From contig CM053331.1 in the NCBI GenBank assembly GCA_028583605.1, forward strand, positions 13,500,857 to 13,564,856: a DNA stretch of 64,000 nucleotides. Reading direction: 5' to 3'. Source of the stretch: Dastarcus helophoroides (Eukaryota; Arthropoda; Insecta; Coleoptera; Bothrideridae). The notes beneath the pieces were generated by a model that had not been told where the DNA came from, searched no databases, and saw nothing but the letters and a program-made list of their open reading frames with translations. The position numbers and the translations under genes are program-made. This document shows, piece by piece, positions 23,135-32,280 of this stretch (position 1 is the first letter of the stretch; every line of letters begins with the position of its first letter).

Positions 23135-23538
23135 ATATCCAACTCGAATGCTAACAAATGTTCCGACAAGTAAATACTAAAGAATCAACGAACGTCAAGC
23201 GTGTGACTCTCAGACTGCCGCCACTTATTGGTCCATAGAGAAAACTATGTCCATCGCCAACAATGTCGTCGTATGCAAGTAGAATACAACCTAAACTGCA
23301 AATTCATGCAGCCCTCCAGGCGTGCATAGTGAATCATAGGTAGCTGAACTGCCAACAGTTGAAACACTGCCACCTAGCGAAGCGGTTGCCCTCTAGGAAA
23401 GTTCCGACATTGTTGGCGATAGCCATAATTTTCTCTATGAACCAATAGGTGGCGGTAGTCTGAGAGTCACACGCTTGACGTTCGTTAATTCTTTAGTACT
23501 TGCTTGTCGGAACATTTGTTAGTATTCGAGTTGGATCT

Positions 23539-23581
23539 ACCAAACTGACGACATCTAACAAGATCGAAACCGGTCTTTGGT
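23539..23581 (+). ncRNA. hammerhead-like motif, family C, right arm
   Basis: Stem I ACCAAA at 23539-23544, core CUGACGA at 23545-23551 (perfect CUGANGA), stem II AUCU/AGAU with loop AACA (23553-23564), GAAA at 23566-23569, helix III ACC/GGU without a loop, GUC triplet ending at 23575, stem I partner UUUGGU at 23576-23581. The 10.1-11.1 position is C-C instead of G-C, the only core lesion. The loopless helix III suggests action as a dimer or tandem transcript, as proposed for short-helix-III hammerheads of retrozymes and Penelope-like elements. Confidence 0.72.
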
Positions 23582-23639
23582 TTCCGAACTATGAATCTAA
23601 TAAATCTTCAACCCTATTGGTCTGTGTATTAGAATTTTT

Positions 23640-24290
23640 TTTATTCTTTCTGAAGAATTCGCTTTTTATGAGAGTTACTGCTTTAATTTTGAACATTTCG
23701 ACTTTTTGATTTTTTGAAATTTCGACCCTTGAAAATTTCCATTATTTCTAAATTTTAACCTTCGTAAGAATTTCTATTTAAGATTTTCGCCTTTTTATCG
23801 AAATTTTGACCTTTTTATAAATATCCTCTTATTAAAAAAATTCGACATTTCAAAATTTCCACGTTCCCATTTTTATCAATATTTCGAGTATTTTTTTCAA
23901 AATTTTGACTTCAAATTTTCTACTTTTTGTCGAAATTTCGACTTTTTTAGTTTTTTCAATATTTAGCCAGGTTGCTTTGACTTTTTTGGAACATTTTAAC
24001 TTTCTCGAAATTTACTTTTTGCAATTGTTGACTTAAAAAAATTCTATTTTTTTAACTTCGACTTTTTTTGGAAATTTCGTCTTTTCTTGACTCTCAGAAT
24101 TTCAACGTTTCTCAAAATTCACTTTTTTTTTGAAAATTTTGATTTTGGTAATTTCGGTTTTTCAAAATATTCACTTTTATTTTTAAAATTTCCACTTTTC
24201 AAAATTTCTACTCTTTCAAATTTTTGTCTAATTTTAAAAATTTCAATTTTTTTAAATATCAAAATGTATGCTTTCCTAAAAGCATATTTA
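23640..24290. repeat. degenerate TTTTCAAAATTTCGAC array
   Basis: Same array type as its neighbours, T-rich on the plus strand, ending at the left terminus of the DUF4817 transposon. Confidence 0.68.
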
Positions 24291-24867
24291 TACCGGGTCT
24301 CTGTTGTATTGTTCCAATGCCATATCTCCGTTAGTAAATAAGATATAAATTTGAAATTTGCAGCATCTAACTAAAACCTAAAGTTTTTTACACCGAGCCT
24401 AACATTAAATATTCTGTCACTGCGGGTGTAACCGGAAACGACCCTAACTTTTATATTTCAAAGGACACCTAGTATATTTTTCTGTAAATTTGAATTCTAC
24501 GCAAAAATCCGCAAAAATGTACGCAAAATGTATCATACTTTGTATTTTGGATCTAAGAATGGAAGCGAAATCGAACTTTAAATGGTATAAAATCGATTTT
24601 GTTGACACTTATTAAAATAATGTGCTTTGCTTTGTTTTTAAGTTATAAAGTTGCTAAGATACACTTTTCAAGATATGCATGTTCAAGTTTTCTGTTAAAA
24701 AAATAGTTGCTTGGATAAGTGTGACTTTTTTTGAGTCAAACGACGAAAAAAATATGTTTAATCAATTACAAGGAAATACACTAATTTTGTTTATAAGAGA
24801 ACCTGACTTATGAATATCTAATTGACACAATAACCATGAGCACCGAAAAATAATGCTAAAGAAAATG

Positions 24868-25936
24868 TTAAATGTGTTGTCCATTTGATTCAACGCAACA
24901 TTCGGCACGATGTAAAAGTTCACGAGTGGTAACACTTTTTAATAACTGGACATTAAGAGCTTCGCATTCATTTCTAATTCTATTTTGTAAGTCTTCTAAG
25001 TCTGTAAGAGGCGTCTGGTATACCTTATTCTTTAAATACACCCAGAGAAAATAATCTATCGGCGTTAGGTCGGGTGATCTTAGAGGCCATTTTATCGGTC
25101 TATGGGTTCCGATCCACTTATTTAGAAAAATTTGATTTAAATAATCATTTGCAGCTCTAGAATTGTCAGGAAGTGCTTCATCTTGTTGAAAATGCATGGT
25201 GATAAGTACCTCTAGTGGAACATTTTCAAGAAAATTTAAAAATTAGCCCTGAAGGAATTCTAAGTGTACCCCACCAGTTAATGTTCTTTCATAAAATGTT
25301 GGTCCAACAAAGTACTCATCGAACATGCCACACCACACATTAATTCTCCAAACTTTTAGAAAATCAGTGTCTCTGGTCCAATGAGGATTATCCTGAGACC
25401 AATAATGATAGTTGTGTCTATTTACAGATCCATTGTTATGGAAACGACTCATATGTCCATAATATTGATTTAATAATGTTATCTTCACAAGCAGTCGCAA
25501 GCCATGCAAGAAACGCCATTCTTCTCTCATAATCTCCTTGATGCAGATGGATTTTAAAAGGTCGAAATTTGGGGGATTTTAGGATTCGCTGAATAGAAGA
25601 ACGAGAAATGTCACATTCTGATTCAGTTTGTCGAATTGAAATATGTGGATCATTAAATACACTTCCCAAAACAGCAACACTATGCTCTTCGTCAGTAACG
25701 GTCTTTCCTTTAAAAACAGTTTGTTTTTTTGGGAATGCCCCACATGTAGCTAAATTTGAAGCCAAACGGGTAAAATACACATTACTTGGCATACGTCTGT
25801 CAGGAAACCTCTCTCCATAAACACGTAACGCATCAGGCCTACTTTCCTTACACTCCCCATAAATTTGGATCATTTGTAAATTTTCTACTTTTGAAAAATT
25901 TTCATTATTTATTATAACGAAGGCTTCCACGCCCAA
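24868..25936 (-). pseudogene. DUF4817-type DDE transposase, inactivated
   Basis: N-terminal helix-turn-helix region (IQIYGECKESRPDALRVYGE, RFPDRR, LASNLATCGAF), a second helix-turn-helix (SIRQTESECDISRSSIQRIL), then the catalytic domain. Motif 1 reads WTYES where the family has WTDES, so the first catalytic Asp is replaced by Tyr. Motif 2 is HFQQDEALPDNS and motif 3 RSPDLTPIDYFLW, both Asp present; the spacing counted between them is 41 residues (DD41D-like). A one-base frameshift follows motif 1 near 25440, and an in-frame TAA lies at 25243-25245. The C-terminus (VTTRELLHRAECCVESNGQH) is typical of the family. The copy cannot make an active enzyme. Close relatives are common in insects as uncharacterised DUF4817 proteins. 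Confidence 0.9.
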
Positions 25937-25993
25937 AGTCAGTACAGGATGTACTTTTTCTGGGATTTGATCGTGTCAAAGAACTACTGAGAG

Positions 25994-26038
25994 TATTCGA
26001 CGTTTCGCCCAGCATCGTAGGAGGCTTCCTCAGGAACA
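25994..26038 (-). ncRNA. hammerhead-like motif, family A, minus copy
   Basis: Minus strand: stem I UGUUC (complement of 26034-26038), core CUGAGGA, one A, stem II GCCU/GGGC, GAAA, then CGUC with GUC as the cleavage-type triplet, stem I partner GAAUA (complement of 25994-25998). Four Watson-Crick pairs and one G-U in stem I. The extra A after the core is non-standard, and helix III has no loop. Confidence 0.55.
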
Positions 26039-26286
26039 AAGAAAAGAAACAATAAATGAAAAGAGAAATATAAGGGAATATACAAAAATGAAAGAATAAA
26101 AAGGCCAATTTCAAAACATCAGAGCACGGTAACTCAGTATGTCCACCATATCGGAGGCGAAACTCTTCTGAATTGAAAATTGGTACAAAGAATAAGAAAG
26201 TTTAGACCGAAGAGCACGATAACTCAGTATGTCCACCATACCAGAGGCGAAACTCTTCTTCTCTTGTCATTTATTGTTTCTTTTTT

Positions 26287-26331
26287 TGTTTCTGAAGAAG
26301 CACCCTAGGATGGTGGGCGAAACGTCGAACA
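26287..26331 (+). ncRNA. hammerhead-like motif, family A, plus copy
   Basis: Stem I UGUUU 26287-26291, core CUGAAGA 26292-26298, one A, stem II imperfect, GAAA 26319-26322, CGUC, stem I partner GAACA 26327-26331. Relative to the minus copy, pair 1.1-2.1 is U-G instead of C-G and pair 1.4-2.4 is C-G instead of U-G, so pairing is preserved. Confidence 0.55.
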
Positions 26332-26573
26332 CTTTTAGTAGTTCTTTGACACGGTCCAATCCCGGAAGAAGTATATCCTGTATTCATTATTTATTATTAA
26401 TACCACTTTTGTCCGAAGTAATTTTCAATATTTTATACAATTCTATAACTTTACAAACTGTCAACATCAGAAAGTAAACACTTATTCAAATATTTTGAAA
26501 GCCTGCTTCAAATGTATATCTTATAAACTAACGGAGATATGCCATTGAAACAATATAACTGAGGCACCCGATA

Positions 26574-27660
26574 TTGAGGGTTTCTACTTTTTTCGAAATT
26601 TGGACTTCCTTTAAAAACTATTAATTTTTTAAAAAGTCCAAAATTTAGTTTTTTTTTTTTTCTAAAAATTGCTGCTTTGAATTCACAGAAATTGATAACT
26701 AAAGATTTATTAGATTTGGAATATTGATATGAATTGAAATATTGGGTTCATATTTTGAAATTTCCATTTTTAAGTAAATATCGATCTATTCACTTTTTAA
26801 TTAAAATGGAAATTTTGAGAGAAGTGGTCAAATGTTGTAGAAAACAAAAACCAATTATAATGTCTGATTTCTAAATTTCAAAAAAAAGTCCAAATTTCTA
26901 TTTTAAAGTTGAGATCTTAAGTCTAAAAATTTTCAATTTTCACAGAAAATTTGTAAAAAATCAATGTCAATTAATTTCGATGTTGAGAAAAATTCTAGCT
27001 AAAATTGGCTTTAGGAAAATGACGAGTTTGAGTTTAAATCAGAAGTTTCGAAAAAAATAAATAAATAAACGTTTGTGTTGGAAAAACATAAAAAGAAAAT
27101 GACATTTTAGCAACATTAACAAAAAATCTCAAAAAAAATGCTCACGTTTTCTAAAGGTGGAATCCTTAGAAAAAAAGTCGAAACATCAAAAATTGGAAGT
27201 TTAAATTGAAAATGTATTGAAAAACTTTACCATATTTCATGTCTTCTTTCAAAAGTTTGACCTTATTTTTAAAATTTAGGCGGTAAGCTATAATATTAGA
27301 ACATTCTACATTTTTTATTGAAATTTTGACTCTGAATTTTAAAATAGCAAGATTTCAACCAAAATTTTGAGAAAAAAAGTGTTTTAACATCGAATTTTTG
27401 GAAAAACCCAAAGAAAGGGTTTCGAAGGGTACCGAATTTAAAAAAAAAACTCAGCATGGAGAAAACATCTAGTTCTAAGGTTAAAGACGAATGTCGAACT
27501 TTGAAAACCTTAACTCAGAATTTTGAGGCAAAATTTTGGGATCAAAGTCGAAATTTTTGGAAGGAACCCTGGAAAGAAAAGAGGAGATTTTGACTTCTAA
27601 CACGAAAATATGGTCGCAATTTCGAGAAGAAAACTAAAATTTTAAGATAGTTAAAAAATC
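26574..27660. repeat. degenerate AT-rich array, mixed orientation
   Basis: Continuation of the TTTTCAAAATTTCGAC material right of the DUF4817 element, with both T-rich and A-rich segments. No gene. Confidence 0.65.
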
Positions 27661-27727
27661 TTCGTGGGTCGCGAAGGGGAAGCGCAAAAATAACCGGTCC
27701 CTGATGAAAAAAGTTTGGGAAACGCTG
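27661..27727 (+). mobile_element. hAT-like right terminus
   Basis: GGGTCGCGAAGGGGAAG followed by CCGGTCCCTGATGAAAAAAG and TTTGGGAAACGCTG. Its reverse complement begins CAGCGTTTCCCAAAC, a usual hAT terminus. ATCTAATG at 27728-27735 would be the target duplication. The left partner was not found in the window. Confidence 0.6.
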
Positions 27728-28079
27728 ATCTAATGGCTAGTACACATTAGCAACAAAGTCGCGGAACTCGTGTCTGTAGACAAAGTTCTGTGACTGTTTA
27801 CAGATAAATGGGGAACAAAGTGCTTGTTCTACATCTCTCTGTGAACAAGCAGAAATTCCACAGGTCCTTGTCTTATTTGTTATGGTGTTTCGGAAACTAG
27901 TTTAGCGGAATTGCAAATATTTGGACTCCTGACAAAATTTCTAGACCAGGGCTGAGGAACCTTTTTTTACAGCGGGCCAATTACAAGGCTAAAAATTTTA
28001 AGCGGGCCGCATGTGAGAAAAATATGAATTCTGGTGCGCTTGCACTCCCTGATTCATGTAGAAAACTAAAAATTTATAT

Positions 28080-29950
28080 GTATTCAATTGGGAGACTTTT
28101 CAATTCCTCAGAATTCATCTTTTTATTGGAACATTTTTTAGAGATTTTTACCTTTTTCTCAAATTTCGTATATTTTTTTTTACAAAATTAGTCTTTGTCT
28201 TTTGAAATTTCGCATTTATTTATAAAATTCGACATCTTCATGACTGACAAAATTTCGAATTAAAAAGTTCCTCGTTTTTTTTTTCTGAAATTTAGTCATT
28301 TCTCGAAATTCGACTTTTTCTAAAAATTTCGACTTTGATTCTGAAAATTTCAGCTTGTTTATTAAAATTTGACTTTTTCTCAAAATATTGTCGATCTTCT
28401 GACAAAAAGGCATATTTTTTGGAAATTCAAAATTTTTGTAAAAGGACAAAAATTTCTTTGTAAATTTCAACCCTTTTTTAAACCAAATTTCTATTGTTAT
28501 CACAATATTTGACATTTTCTGAGGCCCATTGAGGCAAGGTAGGGCACCGTCTTCCTCTGATTTGAGGAATCCAGATAAAATAATTATTCAATTTTTTTCT
28601 TAAACTTTGTTTTTTTCCCTGAATTTCGATAACATCTGTTCTTTTTGGGAAATTTCGAAATTTCACTAAATTTAAACGCTTTTTCTCAAAATTTGGATCT
28701 TTATTGCAAAAGTTCTTTCACAATATCGTCTTTTCCTCGAGGTTTTGACTATTTTTTTTAAATTTCAACTTTGTTTTAAATTTGACTTTCTTTGGACGGT
28801 TTTTTGTCCATTTCAAAGTTTTCTCGAAATTTCGCTTTTTTGCAAATTGCTATATTTTTCTGAACATTTACCTGAAAATTTCCACCTTTTAGATTCTGAT
28901 TTTTTTTAATAAATGTTGACTGGTTTCCTAAAGTTTGCCTTTTTTGTCAGAATTTCGAATTTTTCTAAAATAGTCTTTTACCTAAAAGTCGCCTGTTCCT
29001 CAAAATTTGTCTTTTTCGAAATGTCGATTTTATTTTCAAAATCCTACTTTTTGGACTTCTTCGAAAATGGTTTATTTATTTCAAAATTTTGTCTTTTTCT
29101 TCAATATTTGTCTTTTTCAATAAATTACGACTTTTAGATCAAATGGTTTATGGTTCTGAAAATGTTCACTCTTCTCTTTAAATTAGATCTAAATATTAAT
29201 AAAAATGTGGCGAGAAATATTTTTTTGGAGATTTCGAAGAGAAAATTTCTTGTAAATTCAATATCTTTACTGAATTTTAAATTTTAAGAACAATGTATTT
29301 GAAAATTACGATTTTTCTTTTTCAAAATTGGACTTCCTTTGAAAATTGCATCTTTTGACAAAATTAAACTTTTGAAAATTTTACCTTTTTTTGAATGTTG
29401 AAAATTTCTTGAGTTTTTGAGAAAGGTTAGGTTTTTATTTCCAATGTGATTTATTGAAAATTTCAACTTTTCTAATTTCCCTCTTTTGAAAATTTGGGAT
29501 ATTTTCTAGAGAGTTCAATATTTTTTCTGGAAATTGCAACGTAATTTTCAAAATTTGTGAAATTTTTTCGAAGTCTTTGTTTTTTCTGATTTTTTTTTTA
29601 AATTTGATTCCGGATAATTTCAACTTGTCCGAAATTCTCCCAATTTTGACATTTATTTCAAAATTCGATTTTATTTGTTTCTGGACATTTCCATTTAAAA
29701 TTGATTTAGACTTTTTCACAAAATTCGTTTATTTTTTTCAAATTGTTCTGGAAATTACAACTTTTCACAAAACTTTATTTTTGGAAATTTCGTCTTTTTA
29801 CATTTTCACTTTTTCGAAATTTCAACATCTTAAAGTTCTCCGAAAGGTTTTTTCTTAAGATTGGACTTTTTTTCGAAATTTTGACTTTAATCTAAAAATG
29901 CGATATCCCCAGTTTTGTAGTTTTTAGGTGAAAATACACATTACTAAGCC
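28080..29950. repeat. AT-rich array inside the hAT element
   Basis: Variants of TTTTTCAAAATTTCGACTTT without longer periodicity; the open frames here are by-products. Confidence 0.7.
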
Positions 29951-30089
29951 AGAAGGTTTTCTTTTTTGCTGATGAGTTTTTCAGAATGATTGTTTTTGCC
30001 ACCCCTAGAAGAAAATCTTACCTATGCTCATGTCCAAGATATTTCATGATTTCCATTGCGCGCCTGACTAATCGTCGAACTTGATTAAA

Positions 30090-30397
30090 AATCATTTACG
30101 TAATTTTACTAGAATTTGGATGTCCATATTGTGAAATTTGATCCTCAAATTGGTGATGTTTTGTAAATCTATTAATTTCATTTGTACTCATTTGGAACTG
30201 TTTCCTATGTCGTATATTAAATGACTAAGAAAAACGTGAAAACTACAAGCAGTAGCGGATCGAAATATGTTAAACCTCGATTCAAATTGGTTTATTAGGT
30301 TTTGAATTTCCTGGCCATATTTACTTCTATCTGAAGGAGTTTTTTTCTCAAGTATGGAAAATGTTTGGTATTTTTTGACAGCATATGTTTCTTCCAA
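30090..30397 (-). pseudogene. hAT transposase remnant
   Basis: The minus-strand reading contains SKYGQEIQNLINQFESRFNI and, after a stop, VQMKLIDLQNITNLRIKF. This resembles the hAT transposase stretch in which a 'KY...I..L...F..RF.DF' segment precedes 'LQ.ELIDLQ...LK.KF'. Several stops follow and neither the catalytic RNase H core nor the dimerisation region is preserved. It supports the hAT assignment of the surrounding element. Confidence 0.6.
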
Positions 30398-30605
30398 ATG
30401 GCAAGTTCTTTTTTTTCGTCAAATTGTTTGACATTTTCTTTTGCAAAATTTTTATGTAAAACAGAGCGCCCCGCGGGCCATGTCGTGCTCATCCTTGTTC
30501 TAGACCATTTTGAGATTTGTTCGGGACTGTCTAAGAGACAAAATCTTAGGTTTGTCTATAGACAATCGCGCGATTTTGTCTACAAGTGTGTACTAGCCTC
30601 AAGAG

Positions 30606-32280
30606 ACTTAAAAAAGGTATACGAGGAACTCACATTCAGCATGAACCCTTTTGATAAAATATTTGTCCCTCTGTATGTAAATATCTTACAGTTTAATAAA
30701 AAATCGAACATTCCAAAATTATTTATATTTTTTATCTATTGTTACTTCGTACAAGAATTTAAACTCAAAATTTCAAGTAGTTTTTTATTTTTCCCTTAAG
30801 ATAGTTCACAGGCAGTTAACATATTAAAAAGTTTTTAGAATGTTAGATCTTCCCACCTTTTAGCGGGACGTGAGCACCAGGCGGCCACTAATACTCGTAT
30901 AGATTGTACGCATATTATAAATCTCCAAACCGCTTTCCAGTCCATTTTATAAGTTGGCAACACTGCACTGTTTAATAGACGAATTTCCACACACCATGTG
31001 ACAGAGCCCAGCGCATCTGAGAAGTAAAGCTGCAATGTTACTATTACTTCATGATATGTTCCTAATATGCGGAGAGAAGCATCGAAATTACGTGCGCTGT
31101 ATAGTTTCGGATGGCAATTACGCAAAAACGGCACCGCTAAAAATCCTCATATTTTACTATTTCATTCACAATATCATCAAATTTTTTTTTAGCCAAATAT
31201 GTAGATGAATTTAAATCTCTCCGAAAGCTTTCATTCGCCTACATATATACTTTACATGTTAAAAATCTCAAGTCTGACATTGAAAATCTCGGCTTCAGCA
31301 CTGGTGAGGATCTTTTCATTTTGCTGTAATGCTGCAATAAAAAATATTGGCAAGAGTGTTGGAAAGCAGCATTTAATAGATGTTGTCGTGCAACTCATAA
31401 TGCAAGAGAGTTACCACCCCACTTTGCGGCTTAGTTGCATCGTATAATATTTACTTATTTGTTGTCTTTATTAACAGTTATGTAGTATTAAAATATCATT
31501 TCTCTAGGTTCTTTACTAGCCACAATATTAAACGAGAACTATTGGTTACATAAGATAGATTTTTCTAATATTTCTGGGAAATCAGTAACGTTATCTGTCA
31601 ACTCCCATCGTGCCATGCTGTGCAACTCTGCTGTTGTTCTCAGTTCATGTACGTATAGAGGGTTGGGCATCAGACTCATTGAATTGCTTTTCCCACACTA
31701 TCACTACCGACAACAAACCGAAAGCAGTTAATGCTGTGCTCGTCTACGAACTCTCCATTGTTTGCGTTTACGCAAATCGGTGTTTAAAATGATTTAACAT
31801 TATCAGTTTGTTTTTACATCCTAAAAATAGGTTTGTTGCTGCTTTCTAGACATTTCACACATTAACAAATGATTGCCTTTGTTGTTTAACTAACCAACTA
31901 AGTTGAATGAAACTCATAAATAATTTCAAAATTCTCAGGTCCATAAAATTAGGGATTTGATTGTTTTGAAGAAGTGACACCGGAACAGTCTATATAAGTA
32001 AGTGCCATGGGAATTTGACTCTTAAACTCTGACATCAATTAAAATTAATCACCGTTTAAATGTACGTAAATTGAAACTTCATATTTTCAGCTCCAATTCC
32101 ATTTAAAATAGGTATACCTTAAGTTCAGGAAGGTTGTTAATCGCAGTAATACCGAACTAAGAATAGTAGATACGATCTACAACTCCAGATATGTACATAG
32201 AAAGCTTCAAATAGCTAGAAAAAATGTCCTAAGAGAAATATAAAATTTCTCGCAAATAGTCATTTCCTTAAAACAGCTGT
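30606..32280. other. largely unique sequence, no gene recognised
   Basis: Open frames at 30835-31134 (minus), 31205-31447 and 31610-31792 (plus) show no domain I recognise and no supporting splice context. Intron or intergenic sequence is likely. Confidence 0.45.

Larger units (their letters stand above)
22886..23635. mobile_element. fold-back repeat element with hammerhead motif in each arm
   Basis: Composite of a direct repeat (22886-23026 and 23273-23405; shared block CACTGCCACCTAGCGAAGCG) and a 231-bp inverted repeat (23038-23268 and 23405-23635), with one direct repeat copy between the arms. The outer ends read ATTCTAATGCACAG and its complement. Each arm contains a hammerhead-like sequence, on the minus strand in the left arm and the plus strand in the right. 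A third, single-arm copy occurs at 62438-62585. No coding capacity; probably a non-autonomous, retrozyme- or Penelope-related repeat. Confidence 0.75.
25940..26395. mobile_element. family A repeat: inverted hammerhead arms around a 90-bp minisatellite
   Basis: Segment 25941-26055 is the reverse complement of 26262-26390 (shared: GGCGAAACGTCGAA, AGTAGTTCTTTGACACG, ATCC.GTA). Between them sit tandem units of 90 bp starting AGAGCACGGTAACTCAGTAT at 26121 and again at 26211. The same minisatellite and one arm recur at 44.09-44.49 kb. Confidence 0.75.
24291..26573 (-). mobile_element. Tc1/mariner-like DUF4817 transposon with a nested repeat
   Basis: The ends are inverted repeats of about 75 bp: left 24291-24361 and right 26500-26573 share CATATCTCCGTTAGT, ATAAGATATA and ATTTGAA in order. 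Both termini read TA-[CT]-CGGGT from the outside, giving a TA target duplication. The transposase is on the minus strand, and a family A hammerhead repeat (about 25940-26395) lies between its start and the right end. Confidence 0.82.
27947..30497 (-). mobile_element. hAT element with perfect 8-bp target duplications
   Basis: Left end CAGGGCTGAGGAACC; right end complement CAAGGATGAGCACGAC. The flanking TTCTAGAC at 27939-27946 and 30498-30505 is an exact 8-bp duplication, as hAT elements make. Subterminal AGCGGGCC-like blocks occur on both sides. The interior is mostly the AT-rich TTTTCAAAATTTCGAC array (28080-29950), with a decayed transposase remnant near the right end, hence non-autonomous. 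Confidence 0.85.
27735..30598. mobile_element. MITE (~305 bp) split by a hAT insertion
   Basis: GGCTAGTACACATTAGCAAC at 27735 is matched by the complement GGCTAGTACACACTTGTAGA ending at 30598, and similarity continues inward (ACAAA.TCGCG and GTCTGTAGACAAA-like blocks). After removing the hAT element at 27947-30497 and one target copy, about 305 bp remain. Its own target duplication is not clear. Confidence 0.65.

Noticed and set aside
27700..27720. CTGATGA followed by GGGAAAC as another hammerhead
   Set aside because: The spacing leaves no stem II or stem I, and the segment is better explained as a hAT terminus.
30835..31134. Minus-strand frame with several Trp and Cys
   Set aside because: No recognised domain and no intron/exon context; left as unannotated sequence.
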